Notes: generated by a model not told the origin, from the letters alone. A DNA stretch of 64,000 nt from Bacterioplanes sp965233665 (GCA_965233665.1 CBDDTG010000069.1:186001-250000), one strand, 5' to 3'. Counted from the first letter of the stretch, positions 25,827-34,639 are shown. Made by a program: numbers and translations.

Positions 25827-26816
25827 TTGCTCTTTCCGGTAGCGCGTAGGAGGCAAGCCCGTCCAACGTTTAAACGCCCGCGTAAAAGTGCTTTGGTCGC
25901 GATACCCCAGTAGCAAGGTAATATCCAGCAGCGATAGCCCAGGGTCCGATAAATACTGCAGCGCCAATTGCTCACGGGTACGCTCAAGTAGCTCGTGCCA
26001 GTGCAGGTTGCGTTGCTGTAAGCGTCGTTGCAGTGTGCGCACGGAGCAGTGTAACTGAGCTGCTGCGCGCTCAATGCTGGTATGGCCTTCGGGTAACTGT
26101 CGCACCAAGTGTGTTTGCAGCTGCTGTTGAAACTCATCGGCTTCTGGCAATGCCTTGAGCATGGCTCTGGCTTGTTCTTCTAACAGTTTACGCAAGCCCG
26201 GTTCGCTGCTGCGCAGCGGCAGCATTAAGGCTGAGGCATGAAACGTTAGGCCGCTGCGCTGTGCACCCCCCATCACTGGGCAGGCAAAAAACTCTTCCAT
26301 CGCGTGCAGTTGGGCAGCGCCGGGCTGATGGCAAAAAGACACTTGTTGCAGTGGCAACGCAGTGCCTGCATCTATGTGCTGGCGCGCCAAATACACCAGC
26401 GCACACAAACCAATTTCTTCTGCTTCTGGCAGGTGCTGCTCTGGCTGCCAGTAAATACCGGCCTGATCGCCATGGCTTTCTAGGCTGGCCAATGGGCGGC
26501 CATAAAACAGCGTTTCGAAGCGTTGGTAAGTGGCCATCGCTTGGCCTAAGTGATCGCAGGCCACCACCAAATAGCCGAGCACGCCAACATGAGCGAGGGT
26601 CACCCCTTGCGCCACTTCCAGTGCTTGGTTGGTCTGCTGCGGCCGCAGTGCGAATGCCTGGTTTAACAGGTGTTGCCAGTTTGCTATAGGCACGGCATCG
26701 CTGGGCTGGTATTGGGCGATTTGCGCACGTATGCCAGGTGCGGCCAGCTGATGGCGATCGAGCCAATCGACCAATAAGCGAATCCAGCTGCCGTTGACGC
26801 GAATCGCTGTGCTCAT
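25815..26816 (-). CDS. AraC-family regulator with N-terminal arabinose-binding-like domain
   Basis: A 333-residue regulator. The N-terminal ~220 residues form the ligand domain shared with OruR-type AraC proteins (HVGVLGYLVVACDHLGQAMATYQRF). The C-terminus holds two helix-turn-helix units (SIERAAAQLHCSVRTLQRRL and LLDITLLLGYRDQSTFTRAF), then WTGLPPTRYRK. The last codons (GHL and TGA) come from the inverted repeat of element copy C, so the original C-terminus may have been replaced. It is divergent from the hydroxylase gene at 26965 and may regulate it. It is also the nearest regulator to the biosynthetic cluster promoter. Confidence 0.85.
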   Translation of the reverse strand: MSTAIRVNGSWIRLLVDWLDRHQLAAPGIRAQIAQYQPSDAVPIANWQHLLNQAFALRPQQTNQALEVAQGVTLAHVGVLGYLVVACDHLGQAMATYQRFETLFYGRPLASLESHGDQAGIYWQPEQHLPEAEEIGLCALVYLARQHIDAGTALPLQQVSFCHQPGAAQLHAMEEFFACPVMGGAQRSGLTFHASALMLPLRSSEPGLRKLLEEQARAMLKALPEADEFQQQLQTHLVRQLPEGHTSIERAAAQLHCSVRTLQRRLQQRNLHWHELLERTREQLALQYLSDPGLSLLDITLLLGYRDQSTFTRAFKRWTGLPPTRYRKEQGHL

Positions 26817-26964
26817 ACCGGCTTCTCTCCCAAGTAAGAGTGTGGCGTGAAATGCTAAAAGTGTGTCACGTTAAGGTAATAACTCTCGCCAATTTCGCCG
26901 TAGGCTGTCAATGCATCACAGCCGCTGCCACTGGCAGCGATAAAAATAACAACAGGAGCAGATG

Positions 26965-27867
26965 ATGAGCGAACTCACCGGAGCGATGATTTTTATTCTG
27001 TTAGCCGGACCTGTGTTTATCTCGGTCATAGCCTTGGAGCGCTGGTGGCTGCTGCGCCAGGGGCGCACCGAGGCCTACGACGTGCGCGAGTCGCTGGCCA
27101 ACATCGGCACTGGCTTTATTTATAAAGTCGGCGATGCGCTGTTTCTGATCTTGGCCGGCAGTGCAGCTTATATAGGTGTGCACAATTTGGGCTGGGGTTG
27201 GAGCTCAGGCCATGGTTGGCTCGACTTTATGCTGCTGTTTGTCTTGGTCGACTTCACCTTTTATTGGGTGCATCGCTTTATGCACGCCACGCGCTACGGT
27301 TGGACCGGCCATTGGGTGCATCACAGCTCCGAGCGCTTTAACTTTTCCACCGCTTTGCGCCAAACGCCGATGGTGTCTTTTAATGGCGTGATGCTGGTGG
27401 CGCTGCTGCCACCGGCCTTGGTCGGCTTTCCATTAGAGTACGCCGTGGTGGCGTTAGAGCTGAACTTGTTCTTTCAGTTTTTTATTCACACCGAGGCCAT
27501 TCGCCGCATGCCAGCCTGGTTCGAGTGGCTGTTTAATACCCCCTCGCACCATCGGGTTCACCACGGCAGCAACCCAGCGCAAATTGATACCAATTTTGCC
27601 GGTGTGTTTATGCTGTGGGACCGATTGTTTGGCACCTTTGTTGATGAGCGCGATGCCGGCGAGATTCGCTACGGCGTTGATCATCGCCCGGCGACCACAC
27701 TCAATCCACTGCGCTTGGTGTTCGCCGAATTTTTTAGCCTGCTGCGGGATGTGGTGCGCTACCGCGATGTACGCATTATTTGGAAGCATCCTTCTTGGGT
27801 GGAAGAACACTACGGTGATAATTCACATAATGATGCCGAGAACTGGCTTTCTCCCCCGCAATCGTAG
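26965..27867 (+). CDS. Sterol desaturase/fatty acid hydroxylase-family membrane di-iron enzyme
   Basis: A 300-residue membrane enzyme with about four hydrophobic segments and the three histidine clusters of the family: HRFMH, HWVHHSS and HHRVHHG. These bind a di-iron centre for O2-dependent hydroxylation or desaturation of lipids. The ATG at 26965 is preferred over 26962 because AGGAG at 26954-26958 is then spaced 6 nt. It is divergent from the AraC-family regulator. The substrate is unknown; lipid or alkylglycerol are possible. Confidence 0.85.
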   Translation: MSELTGAMIFILLAGPVFISVIALERWWLLRQGRTEAYDVRESLANIGTGFIYKVGDALFLILAGSAAYIGVHNLGWGWSSGHGWLDFMLLFVLVDFTFYWVHRFMHATRYGWTGHWVHHSSERFNFSTALRQTPMVSFNGVMLVALLPPALVGFPLEYAVVALELNLFFQFFIHTEAIRRMPAWFEWLFNTPSHHRVHHGSNPAQIDTNFAGVFMLWDRLFGTFVDERDAGEIRYGVDHRPATTLNPLRLVFAEFFSLLRDVVRYRDVRIIWKHPSWVEEHYGDNSHNDAENWLSPPQS

Positions 27868-28018
27868 GGGTAATGCGCTGCTTTTATAATCAGCTGTTAG
27901 AGGTTTTCTAAAAAGTCAGCGCGGTAGCGTCAGGGAGTGTTTGCAGTGTATTGGTCGCCTTATTTCTTGCTGCTAGGCTGCAGTTTTATTGCGGTGATAA
28001 CAGGATAAAGGTGACAGC

Positions 28019-29698
28019 ATGACCGACAAACGCAAGCACTCGGCTCAGGTGGTTGATGGCGTCGCACAGGCGCCAGCGCGTGCCATGTTGCGCGCCGTGG
28101 GCTTTAACAAAGAAGACTTCCAAAAACCACAAATCGGTGTGGCCTCGACCTGGAGCATGGTGACGCCGTGCAATATGCACATTAATGAGTTGGCCGAGCA
28201 TGCCCGCATCGGTGCCGACCAAGCGGGTGGCAAAGGCCTGGTGTTTAATACCATTACCATATCCGATGGCATTGCCAACGGCACCGAAGGCATGAAGTAT
28301 TCGCTGGTGTCGCGTGAAGTGATCGCCGACTCCATCGAAACCGTGGTGGGCTGCCAAGGCTTTGATGGCCTAGTGGCAATTGGTGGCTGCGATAAAAACA
28401 TGCCGGCGTGTGTGTTGGCCATGGCGCGGCTGAATCGCCCGGCGGTGTTTGTGTATGGCGGCACCATTCAGCCAGGTGCTGGCCACACGGATATTGTGTC
28501 GGTATTTGAAGCCGTGGGGCAGCACGCCAAAGGCGACATCGATTTGCTCGACGTTGAGCGCATTGAAGAAACCGCCATTCCTGGCCCGGGCTCCTGTGGC
28601 GGCATGTACACCGCCAATACCATGGCGTCGGCCATCGAAGCGTTAGGCATGAGTTTGCCGGGCAGCTCGGCGCAAGAAGCGGTATCTAAAGACAAGCGTA
28701 ACGATTGCGAAGCCGCCGGCGCGGCGGTCATGAACTTGCTGGAGCACAATATTTTGCCCAGCGACATCATGACGCGCGAAGCGTTTGAAAACGCCATCAC
28801 CATTACCATCGTCTTGGGCGGCTCCACCAACGCAGTGCTGCATTTATTGGCCATGGCCAACACCATTGGCGTGGAATTAACTTTGGATGATTTCACGCGT
28901 ATTGGTCAGCGCGTACCGGTACTGGCCGATTTGCGCCCCAGCGGTAAATACATGATGTCTGAGCTGGTGGCCATTGGCGGCATTCAGCCACTCATGAAAC
29001 GCCTGCTGCAACAGGGGTTATTGCATGGCGACTGTTTAACCGTAACCGGAAAAACCCTGGCAGAAAATCTCGCCAGCGTCAGTGATTATCAGGCGGGGCA
29101 GGACATTATTCGCGACTTCGACAACCCGGTAAAAGCCAACAGCCACTTGGTGGTATTAAAAGGCAATTTATCGCCCACCGGTGCGGTGGCCAAAATCACC
29201 GGCAAAGAAGGCTTAACCTTTACCGGCTCAGCCAAAGTATTTCACTCAGAAGAACAAGCGCTGCAAGCCATTCTTGATGGCGGTATCGTCAAAGGCGATG
29301 TGATTGTCATTCGCTACGAAGGCCCGCGTGGCGGCCCTGGTATGCGAGAAATGCTCAGCCCAACTTCGGCAGTGATGGGCAAAGGCCTGGGTAACGATGT
29401 GGCCCTGATTACTGACGGTCGCTTCTCTGGTGGCAGCCACGGCTTTGTGGTTGGCCACGTGACGCCAGAAGCCATGGACGGTGGCCCCATCGCCATTGTC
29501 GAAGATGGCGACACCATCACCATTGATGCAGAAAACATGGCCATTTCGCTGCACGTGAGTGACGAGGAAATTCAGCGCCGCTTAAGCTTATGGCAGCGCC
29601 CGCAGCCGCGTTATCGCCGTGGCGTACTGGCCAAGTTTGCCAGCACCGTTACCTCGGCGGCAGAAGGGGCATTAACGGATACCAATATCGATCCATAA
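28019..29698 (+). CDS. ilvD: Dihydroxy-acid dehydratase
   Basis: A 559-residue enzyme of branched-chain amino acid synthesis that converts 2,3-dihydroxy-3-methyl acids to 2-keto acids. Fe-S-binding and active-site motifs are GGCDKNMPA and GPGSCGGMYTANTM, with the C-terminal GGPGMREML and DGRFSGGSHGFVVGH. Length matches the shorter IlvD class. It stands alone with no other ilv gene nearby. A GGTGACAGC precedes the ATG. Confidence 0.95.
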   Translation: MTDKRKHSAQVVDGVAQAPARAMLRAVGFNKEDFQKPQIGVASTWSMVTPCNMHINELAEHARIGADQAGGKGLVFNTITISDGIANGTEGMKYSLVSREVIADSIETVVGCQGFDGLVAIGGCDKNMPACVLAMARLNRPAVFVYGGTIQPGAGHTDIVSVFEAVGQHAKGDIDLLDVERIEETAIPGPGSCGGMYTANTMASAIEALGMSLPGSSAQEAVSKDKRNDCEAAGAAVMNLLEHNILPSDIMTREAFENAITITIVLGGSTNAVLHLLAMANTIGVELTLDDFTRIGQRVPVLADLRPSGKYMMSELVAIGGIQPLMKRLLQQGLLHGDCLTVTGKTLAENLASVSDYQAGQDIIRDFDNPVKANSHLVVLKGNLSPTGAVAKITGKEGLTFTGSAKVFHSEEQALQAILDGGIVKGDVIVIRYEGPRGGPGMREMLSPTSAVMGKGLGNDVALITDGRFSGGSHGFVVGHVTPEAMDGGPIAIVEDGDTITIDAENMAISLHVSDEEIQRRLSLWQRPQPRYRRGVLAKFASTVTSAAEGALTDTNIDP

Positions 29699-30504
29699 GT
29701 GCTCGTTAATGTGTGAACCCAGGCACCGAGTCGATAGCCACGGTGCTTGGGTTTGCTGAAAATCCCGTCAAATTATTCGATTTAGCGCCAAGATTTGCTC
29801 CACAGCGCAAAGCAGGAAGGTCGCCTATCGAAGTGAGGGAGGGCACAGGGTTTCGTATTTCAAATCGCCTGTTGGTAAGTTCGACTAGCGCGTAAACAGC
29901 GCCATTGCCTTGGCCAGTGAATGACCGTGCTCTCTATGTTCTAGCAAAGAAAATGTAGTAACTTACCCCACCTTTTTAAATACTCATCAACACAAGGACG
30001 GGCTATGTCTTTCAAAGCCTTAGCATGGGCATGCTGCATTCCAGTCTTAAACTCTCCTTCATAAGGCCAGCCAACTGTTGCTGTTACCTTACCCTTTCCT
30101 TTCATTAAGCCCTTGACAAATTTCCCCACGATTTAAATTTCGCTAGACAGTTTTACCTTTAAAATGAAGTAGGTAGTTTTGTAGCTGTCCTGTGTAGATG
30201 CCTCTGTCTGGCAAGGTCATGCCAGTGGTGTATGCATCACACTCGCTAGCAATTGATTGGTTGGATGAGCAAATTAAAAGTGCGATCAAAAATTATTCTT
30301 AATATATCATCTTATATAGCATGTGCGTGAGTAGTTTGGCTTGTCATGTGAGGATGTAGTTTTTCAACTTCAGAAGTCACTACCACCCAGTCTGTTGGAT
30401 CAAGTTTCTCCAGGGGAGTTTCCTTGATTCCGTGCCGGAACTTTCGAAGTTCTGTGGATTTATTTATTGCTAAATCTAACTATGGTGTACCTAACTCTGC
30501 AGGA
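29699..30504. other. Intergenic segment at the start of the AT-rich island
   Basis: About 800 bp separate ilvD from the arginase gene. From roughly 29900 rightward the sequence becomes clearly more AT-rich than the flanking genes. The only candidate gene is a short minus-strand frame at 29941-30129. Nothing else, including tRNA-like or attachment-site repeats, was recognised. Confidence 0.5.
29941..30129 (-). CDS. Possible small basic protein
   Basis: A 62-residue basic frame beginning MGKFVKGLMKGKGK with a Cys-containing C-terminal part (DIARPCVDEYLKRWGKLL). It has a non-random composition and an ATG start but no recognised family and no clear ribosome-binding site. It lies downstream of the RiPP-like operon on the same strand, about 375 bp after the arginase gene, so a functional link is only positional. 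It could be a remnant of a larger gene. Confidence 0.3.
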   Translation of the reverse strand: MGKFVKGLMKGKGKVTATVGWPYEGEFKTGMQHAHAKALKDIARPCVDEYLKRWGKLLHFLC

Positions 30505-31176
30505 TCAAATAGATCTGATATAATTCAAACAGATGCTTAAGGTCCTTAGATAAACTGCATAGTCGCTTTTCTTGGTTGCACAAAGTGGATTGAACTCAAC
30601 TAGGTCAATAGACGTTGGTCTAAACAATAAAGCCTTTTTAAGTAGAAACCAAAAAATCTCTAAGGGTATTCCATTAGAAACCGGATAACCAACTGCGGTA
30701 AAGCTTTGTGGGTCGATCACATCGAAATCGATACTTAGGTGAAACTCACCTAGCTCTGATAGGCGCTGTATCTCATTCAGCTCCCAAAGTTCAATTTTGG
30801 GGTGACACTCTTCGTTTTCATACCGTGAGCCCATCACGACCACCCTAGCATTAAGCTCATTTGCGATAAAGGTATTTTGAGTGTAATAACAGAGGTCATC
30901 CAAATCGTAAGCGTCATGGTGTGCATCCATAACAAATAGATTTTTCCTTTTTCCCACTTGATCAAAACCTTTCAGGATATGAAATGTGGTTGTATGTTCT
31001 CCCCCGATAAAGAGTGATTTTTCTGAGGGGTCTAATCGTCCAGTCAAATCAAAGTGGGAATGCGCGGTATGGTACGCTAATCCATTTCTGAGAAGAAAAC
31101 TCTCGGCGAATTCAGTTCCCTTTTTTGTCCCTTTAACTCGACTTGTTACCTCAGATGGTAGCAAATATATTCCCAT
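30505..31176 (-). CDS. Peptide-arginase-like enzyme of the RiPP operon
   Basis: A 223-residue ureohydrolase-fold protein that keeps all six Mn ligands of arginases: His61 (GGEHT), Asp84, His86 and Asp88 (DAHHD), Asp150 and Asp152 (SIDFDVIDP), plus the late Glu in LVEFNP. It is clearly shorter than metabolic arginases (~300 residues). Arginases in RiPP clusters (OspR-type, and the arginase of the enteropeptin pathway) convert peptidyl Arg to ornithine. The precursor encoded upstream has two Arg residues in its predicted core. It lies 25 bp after the radical SAM gene. The Shine-Dalgarno sequence is weak (GAG). The assignment as a peptide arginase is inference from context. Confidence 0.8.
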   Translation of the reverse strand: MGIYLLPSEVTSRVKGTKKGTEFAESFLLRNGLAYHTAHSHFDLTGRLDPSEKSLFIGGEHTTTFHILKGFDQVGKRKNLFVMDAHHDAYDLDDLCYYTQNTFIANELNARVVVMGSRYENEECHPKIELWELNEIQRLSELGEFHLSIDFDVIDPQSFTAVGYPVSNGIPLEIFWFLLKKALLFRPTSIDLVEFNPLCATKKSDYAVYLRTLSICLNYIRSI

Positions 31177-31201
31177 ATCTTACATCTCAAAAAACAACAT
31201 A

Positions 31202-32461
31202 CTAATTTTTCGATTCGCCGGCCTTTTTGATAGCAGCAGGCGTCAAGTCAACAGCATCAATAAATTTATCTGAGGGGTTTTTAAAAAAATTACAGTAAAA
31301 TTCATCAGGGTGGTCAACAGAGCCATGTACTATTGCAGCGTTACTACGGCATCCGCCTCTGCAAGTCTCTGCTGCTGGGCAAAAGCTGATATTGTGGCAC
31401 TGCATATTTCGATGTTGTTGGAAAGTTGGGTTTGATTCCCAAATATCTATCACTCTAGTGGAGGAGGCATTGTTGTTTTCATAGACAAAGCCTTCTGGAG
31501 AGCCCATGGTTGGGCACAGTATCATTTCTCCATTACTTTTGATAAAGGCGTAACTCGACCCCACGCCGCAATGTGGTTCATAATAATCTTGACTAATTTT
31601 TGGTACATTGCATTGATAGGTTTGACGCCTTGATTGAGGCAGGGCCTTTATATATTCTTCGAAAAATAATTTTGTAGGGATTGCATTGTCGGTTGCGATG
31701 GATCTCCCTGTCGGTACTACACGATCTATTTCAAATTCCACATCGAGTTTTTCGAGAAGAGAAACGATATCGCGAATGCGATGGAAATTTTGTTGGCTTA
31801 AACAAACATTTACAACCACACGGATGCCTGCATCCTTGAGCAATTCAATCCCACGTAATGCTTTACGGAATGCACCTCTTTGTCCGCGAATTTCATCGTG
31901 TAACTCAGCATAGTCTCCATCCAGTGAAGTGTTAACACACTGGACGCCGAATGTAACAAGTTTTCTAACATTCGATTCATTAATTAATGTTGAGTTTGAA
32001 AATAGCGTTGGAATTATATTTAGTTTATGAACTCGCTCCAGTATGGTGAAGATGTCCTTCCGAATCAGAGGCTCACCTCCGGTTAGATACATGTGAATCA
32101 CACCAGCATCTGCTGCACTTTGGACGATATCAAGAACTTGATCTGTAGATAGTCCTGTGTAAGCGGTAGGCGAGGATTCGCAATAGCAGTGACTGCATTG
32201 GAGATTGCATTGGAGGTTTAGCTCATATTGTATTGTCTTAAGATGATGGCTGCTCGTCACAATGGTAGGTAATTGAGCCCCTGATTCTTTATCGACATAC
32301 TCATATAGAGAGTCTTCTGGTTTGATGTGGCTGCGATTAAAAAACAACAACTGCGATTCTTTAGTGGATAGAGTTCGAATATTCCCATTTTTAATTATGT
32401 AGCCTGTTTTACTTTTGGGGTGGAATATAGCTCGAACGCCGTCTTTTATATATTTGCTCAT
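31202..32461 (-). CDS. Radical SAM/SPASM peptide-modifying enzyme
   Basis: A 419-residue radical SAM protein. The cluster-binding motif CNLQCSHC supplies Cys85, Cys89 and Cys92, followed by the GGEP motif (YLTGGEPLIRKD). The C-terminal SPASM region has cysteines in PHCGVGSS, ILCPTM, ISFCPAAETCRGGC and FYCNFF, enough for two auxiliary Fe-S clusters. The first ~60 residues may be a PqqD-like precursor-recognition domain. SPASM enzymes commonly make thioether, C-C or C-O links in RiPPs. The core has one Cys, so a thioether is possible. The start overlaps the methyltransferase stop (ATGA) and is preceded by GAGG. Confidence 0.92.
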   Translation of the reverse strand: MSKYIKDGVRAIFHPKSKTGYIIKNGNIRTLSTKESQLLFFNRSHIKPEDSLYEYVDKESGAQLPTIVTSSHHLKTIQYELNLQCNLQCSHCYCESSPTAYTGLSTDQVLDIVQSAADAGVIHMYLTGGEPLIRKDIFTILERVHKLNIIPTLFSNSTLINESNVRKLVTFGVQCVNTSLDGDYAELHDEIRGQRGAFRKALRGIELLKDAGIRVVVNVCLSQQNFHRIRDIVSLLEKLDVEFEIDRVVPTGRSIATDNAIPTKLFFEEYIKALPQSRRQTYQCNVPKISQDYYEPHCGVGSSYAFIKSNGEMILCPTMGSPEGFVYENNNASSTRVIDIWESNPTFQQHRNMQCHNISFCPAAETCRGGCRSNAAIVHGSVDHPDEFYCNFFKNPSDKFIDAVDLTPAAIKKAGESKN

Positions 32462-33237
32462 TTAGTCGCCTCCACAACATACTTTGATGACTCGACACCA
32501 TCAAAACTCTTCACAGGTTGGAAACTCGAATCAAAAAATCGTACCTTCCTAAACCCAGCAAGGATTAATTCCCGATGTAATGTGCTCATCGTCCAAATGC
32601 GCTGTTTTTGGTATTCAGTATGCTCGAGCGTTTGTATGCCAGATTCAAAAATCTGTAAGGTAACCTTGTCCACTAAACACTCGCTTTCGATTCTATCTAT
32701 TTTCCAACAGACCTTGATTTCTTTCTTTATTGCCTTTGATCTATCCAGTAGCTTAACTCTCCATGGTATTTCGAGCCCTACGTCTTTTGGGCTTTCATTT
32801 AAGCCAAGTTCTATGAAATACTTTCCGCCGTTTTTAAGTGCGGTGCACGCCTGAGCTAAATGACTTCGACAGTCTAGGTAGTTCAAAAGATAACGAAAGG
32901 AATTGCACACTACTATGACAGCATCGTATTGCTCCGCTTGTACCTGGTCATCAATGAAGCTGGCCATGTCGGCTTCAAAGTACCGAACACCGGGATCCTG
33001 CTTGAATTTGGATGCGTAATGCACCATTTTTGGATTAATATCGAAGGCATCTATTTTAGCAAAGTGCTCCTGCAGCTGACTTGTAACTCGGCCTGAACCG
33101 CAGGCCGGAAATAGAGCCTTTCCCTTTTCGGCTGTATTTTCTTTAAGAAAATTTATTAAGTTTGACTCGTCCCACTGAGAGATAATGTCCCAAGTGATCG
33201 GCGAATCAAATAAACAAGATGGAAATTTTGCAAACAT
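32458..33237 (-). CDS. SAM-dependent methyltransferase of the RiPP operon
   Basis: About 259 residues from ATG 33237, with a class I Rossmann methyltransferase core. Motif I is ALFPACGSGRVTSQL, the acidic ribose-binding residue is in FDINPKMVHYA, motif III is YFEADMASF and motif IV is DAVIVVCNSFRYLL. The frame stays open upstream to a TTG at 33336, but that codon lies inside a hairpin and is not a likely start. Together with the arginase it could form N-methylornithine, the pairing known from enteropeptins. Alternatively it may methylate another core residue or a terminus. It shares a 4-bp overlap with the radical SAM gene. Confidence 0.83.
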   Translation of the reverse strand: MFAKFPSCLFDSPITWDIISQWDESNLINFLKENTAEKGKALFPACGSGRVTSQLQEHFAKIDAFDINPKMVHYASKFKQDPGVRYFEADMASFIDDQVQAEQYDAVIVVCNSFRYLLNYLDCRSHLAQACTALKNGGKYFIELGLNESPKDVGLEIPWRVKLLDRSKAIKKEIKVCWKIDRIESECLVDKVTLQIFESGIQTLEHTEYQKQRIWTMSTLHRELILAGFRKVRFFDSSFQPVKSFDGVESSKYVVEATK

Positions 33238-33311
33238 AGGATTGCATAGTATTGAGAGTTGACATAACCTGCGGACATCAGATGGCTTCCGCAAAATTTT
33301 AAAAATGATAG

Positions 33312-33337
33312 GTTGCGGGATGGATTGACCCCGCAAC
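33312..33337 (-). terminator. Hairpin between precursor and enzyme genes (partial terminator/attenuator)
   Basis: The perfect 8-bp inverted repeat GTTGCGGG/CCCGCAAC encloses a 10-nt loop and lies 13 bp past the precursor stop codon. On the minus strand it is followed by an A/T-rich stretch with runs of T (CATTTTTAAAATTTT). This would let most transcripts end after the precursor and a minority read through to the enzymes, a common arrangement in RiPP operons. Confidence 0.6.
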
Positions 33338-33350
33338 TCCGGGTTAAAGT

Positions 33351-33731
33351 TTATACGTTAATCACAGGCTTACAACGTCCAGGTCGGCCAGCTACAGCTA
33401 GTAGTTCATCCGATTCCACTTCAATTGTGAATTCTTCACTGAATTCCTCGAGGGATTCAGACTGAAAGATATCCTTATTCACGATGGTTCCAGTTACCAA
33501 ACCATTATGGTCAATTTCTTCGATTTGCAAACCCAATCCGTCCTTTTCCAAGGATTGTGAAAGAGAACCAATGGCGTCCATGGATAAATTGATCTGACCA
33601 TTCGTTGTGATTTCAGTAACGCCGTGATGCTCAAATCCACCTAGTGTGTGCTTGAAATCCATCGCTGAAGCTGTTCCGGAGGCAGCAATGCTGGCGAGAA
33701 TCGAAGTGAAGATTGTTGCTTTATTTTCCAT
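33351..33731 (-). CDS. RiPP precursor peptide with C-terminal core RPGRCKPVINV
   Basis: A 126-residue peptide. Residues 1-23 look like a secretory signal (hydrophobic IFTSILASIAASG, then AxA before Met24). The middle is acidic and soluble. Residues ~88-115 form an acidic helical leader end (FSEEFTIEVESDELLAVAG) with a Gly-type cleavage site. The last 11 residues (116-126) are RPGRCKPVINV, a short basic tail with two Arg, one Lys and one Cys. It is the first gene of the operon with methyltransferase, radical SAM and arginase genes. AGGAA is spaced 8 nt before the ATG. The precursor role is inferred from position, the leader-core layout and the fit of the core to the encoded enzymes. Confidence 0.78.
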   Translation of the reverse strand: MENKATIFTSILASIAASGTASAMDFKHTLGGFEHHGVTEITTNGQINLSMDAIGSLSQSLEKDGLGLQIEEIDHNGLVTGTIVNKDIFQSESLEEFSEEFTIEVESDELLAVAGRPGRCKPVINV

Positions 33732-33938
33732 ATTAAATATTCCTATTTATCTGTCAATTAAAAAATGCATTGTCGAAGGCTAAAAGATCGAGCCGTTACT
33801 CAATCAAGCATTTTCGCTAAAAATAGTAACCAAATGAAAATAAGAAAACAATAAAAAATGGAGATAGACAAGGTGAAACATTGGTTGTACGGTTTTACTA
33901 GTCGATGTAGAATCCACCGCAAGAACATGTGAGCCAGC
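33732..33938. promoter_or_regulatory. Divergent promoter region between precursor and GNAT genes
   Basis: A 207-bp AT-rich spacer separates the minus-strand precursor gene from the plus-strand acetyltransferase gene. It must contain the promoter of the RiPP operon and probably one for the GNAT gene. No operator or riboswitch fold was recognised and no -10/-35 boxes are assigned. Confidence 0.5.
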
Positions 33939-34502
33939 ATGACGATTACGATAAATGCCTACGAAGCAGATTTAGAAAAGGATTGGCTGAAGTGCCGATT
34001 GATTTCATTTTTTGAAACTGATTACTACGACGATGTAATTATCGAAAAGCCGCATTATGATGGAAAATCGGTTGAGCTTGTTGCGCTCGCCGATAATCGT
34101 GTCGTGGGATTGCTAGATGCTGAAATGAATGAAGACGAGGATGTTACCTACTACGACTTGCATTGTATTGCTGTACTCCCAAAGTTTCAAGGTCAAGGGG
34201 TGGGTAAATTGCTGTTTGATAAACTGATAGAAGAAACCCAAAAGCACGATGTCAAGCGCATTGAAGTTTGGACCCGGGAAAACGAAAATGCGAATAATTG
34301 GTACCTCCGACAGGGTTTCAAGCAGTTTATGGAGTATTGGCATGTGTGGTCTGAATCGTTACCGAACGATGAGGTTCATGAGTTGCCAGCTTCACTCAAT
34401 CTCAAGGGGGCTTTTTGGCATTATTTGGGCGACAACCCAGAAACGTTAAACATTAAGGTGTATGACAAGCGCCGCTGTCGCGGATATGAATTGCTGTTGT
34501 GA
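33939..34502 (+). CDS. GNAT acetyltransferase
   Basis: A 187-residue acetyltransferase. The acetyl-CoA motif is VLPKFQGQGVGKLLFDKLI, followed by IEVWTRENENANNWYLRQGFKQ, the typical beta5/alpha4 region. It is divergent from the RiPP precursor and shares the AT-rich composition of the island. It could acetylate the product (tailoring or self-protection) or be unrelated cargo. No transporter or protease gene lies beside the RiPP operon. Confidence 0.85.
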   Translation: MTITINAYEADLEKDWLKCRLISFFETDYYDDVIIEKPHYDGKSVELVALADNRVVGLLDAEMNEDEDVTYYDLHCIAVLPKFQGQGVGKLLFDKLIEETQKHDVKRIEVWTRENENANNWYLRQGFKQFMEYWHVWSESLPNDEVHELPASLNLKGAFWHYLGDNPETLNIKVYDKRRCRGYELLL

Positions 34503-34639
34503 CATAACAGCAACCAAGACCAGCAACCAATAAAGCAACCTAAAGCAACCGAGACAGTCATAATAAGAAAGCTGCCTGATGGCAACGCCTAAATCTGCTG
34601 GCTAGGCTATGAGCAGATCCTATTTACTGGGAGTCTGTG

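Noticed and set aside
30505..31176. Metabolic arginase or agmatinase
   Set aside because: It is much shorter than these enzymes and lies in an operon with a peptide precursor and a radical SAM enzyme. A role in arginine catabolism is less likely though not excluded.
32458..33336. TTG at 33336 as the methyltransferase start
   Set aside because: It lies inside the hairpin after the precursor gene and has no properly spaced ribosome-binding site. ATG 33237 still includes the whole methyltransferase fold.
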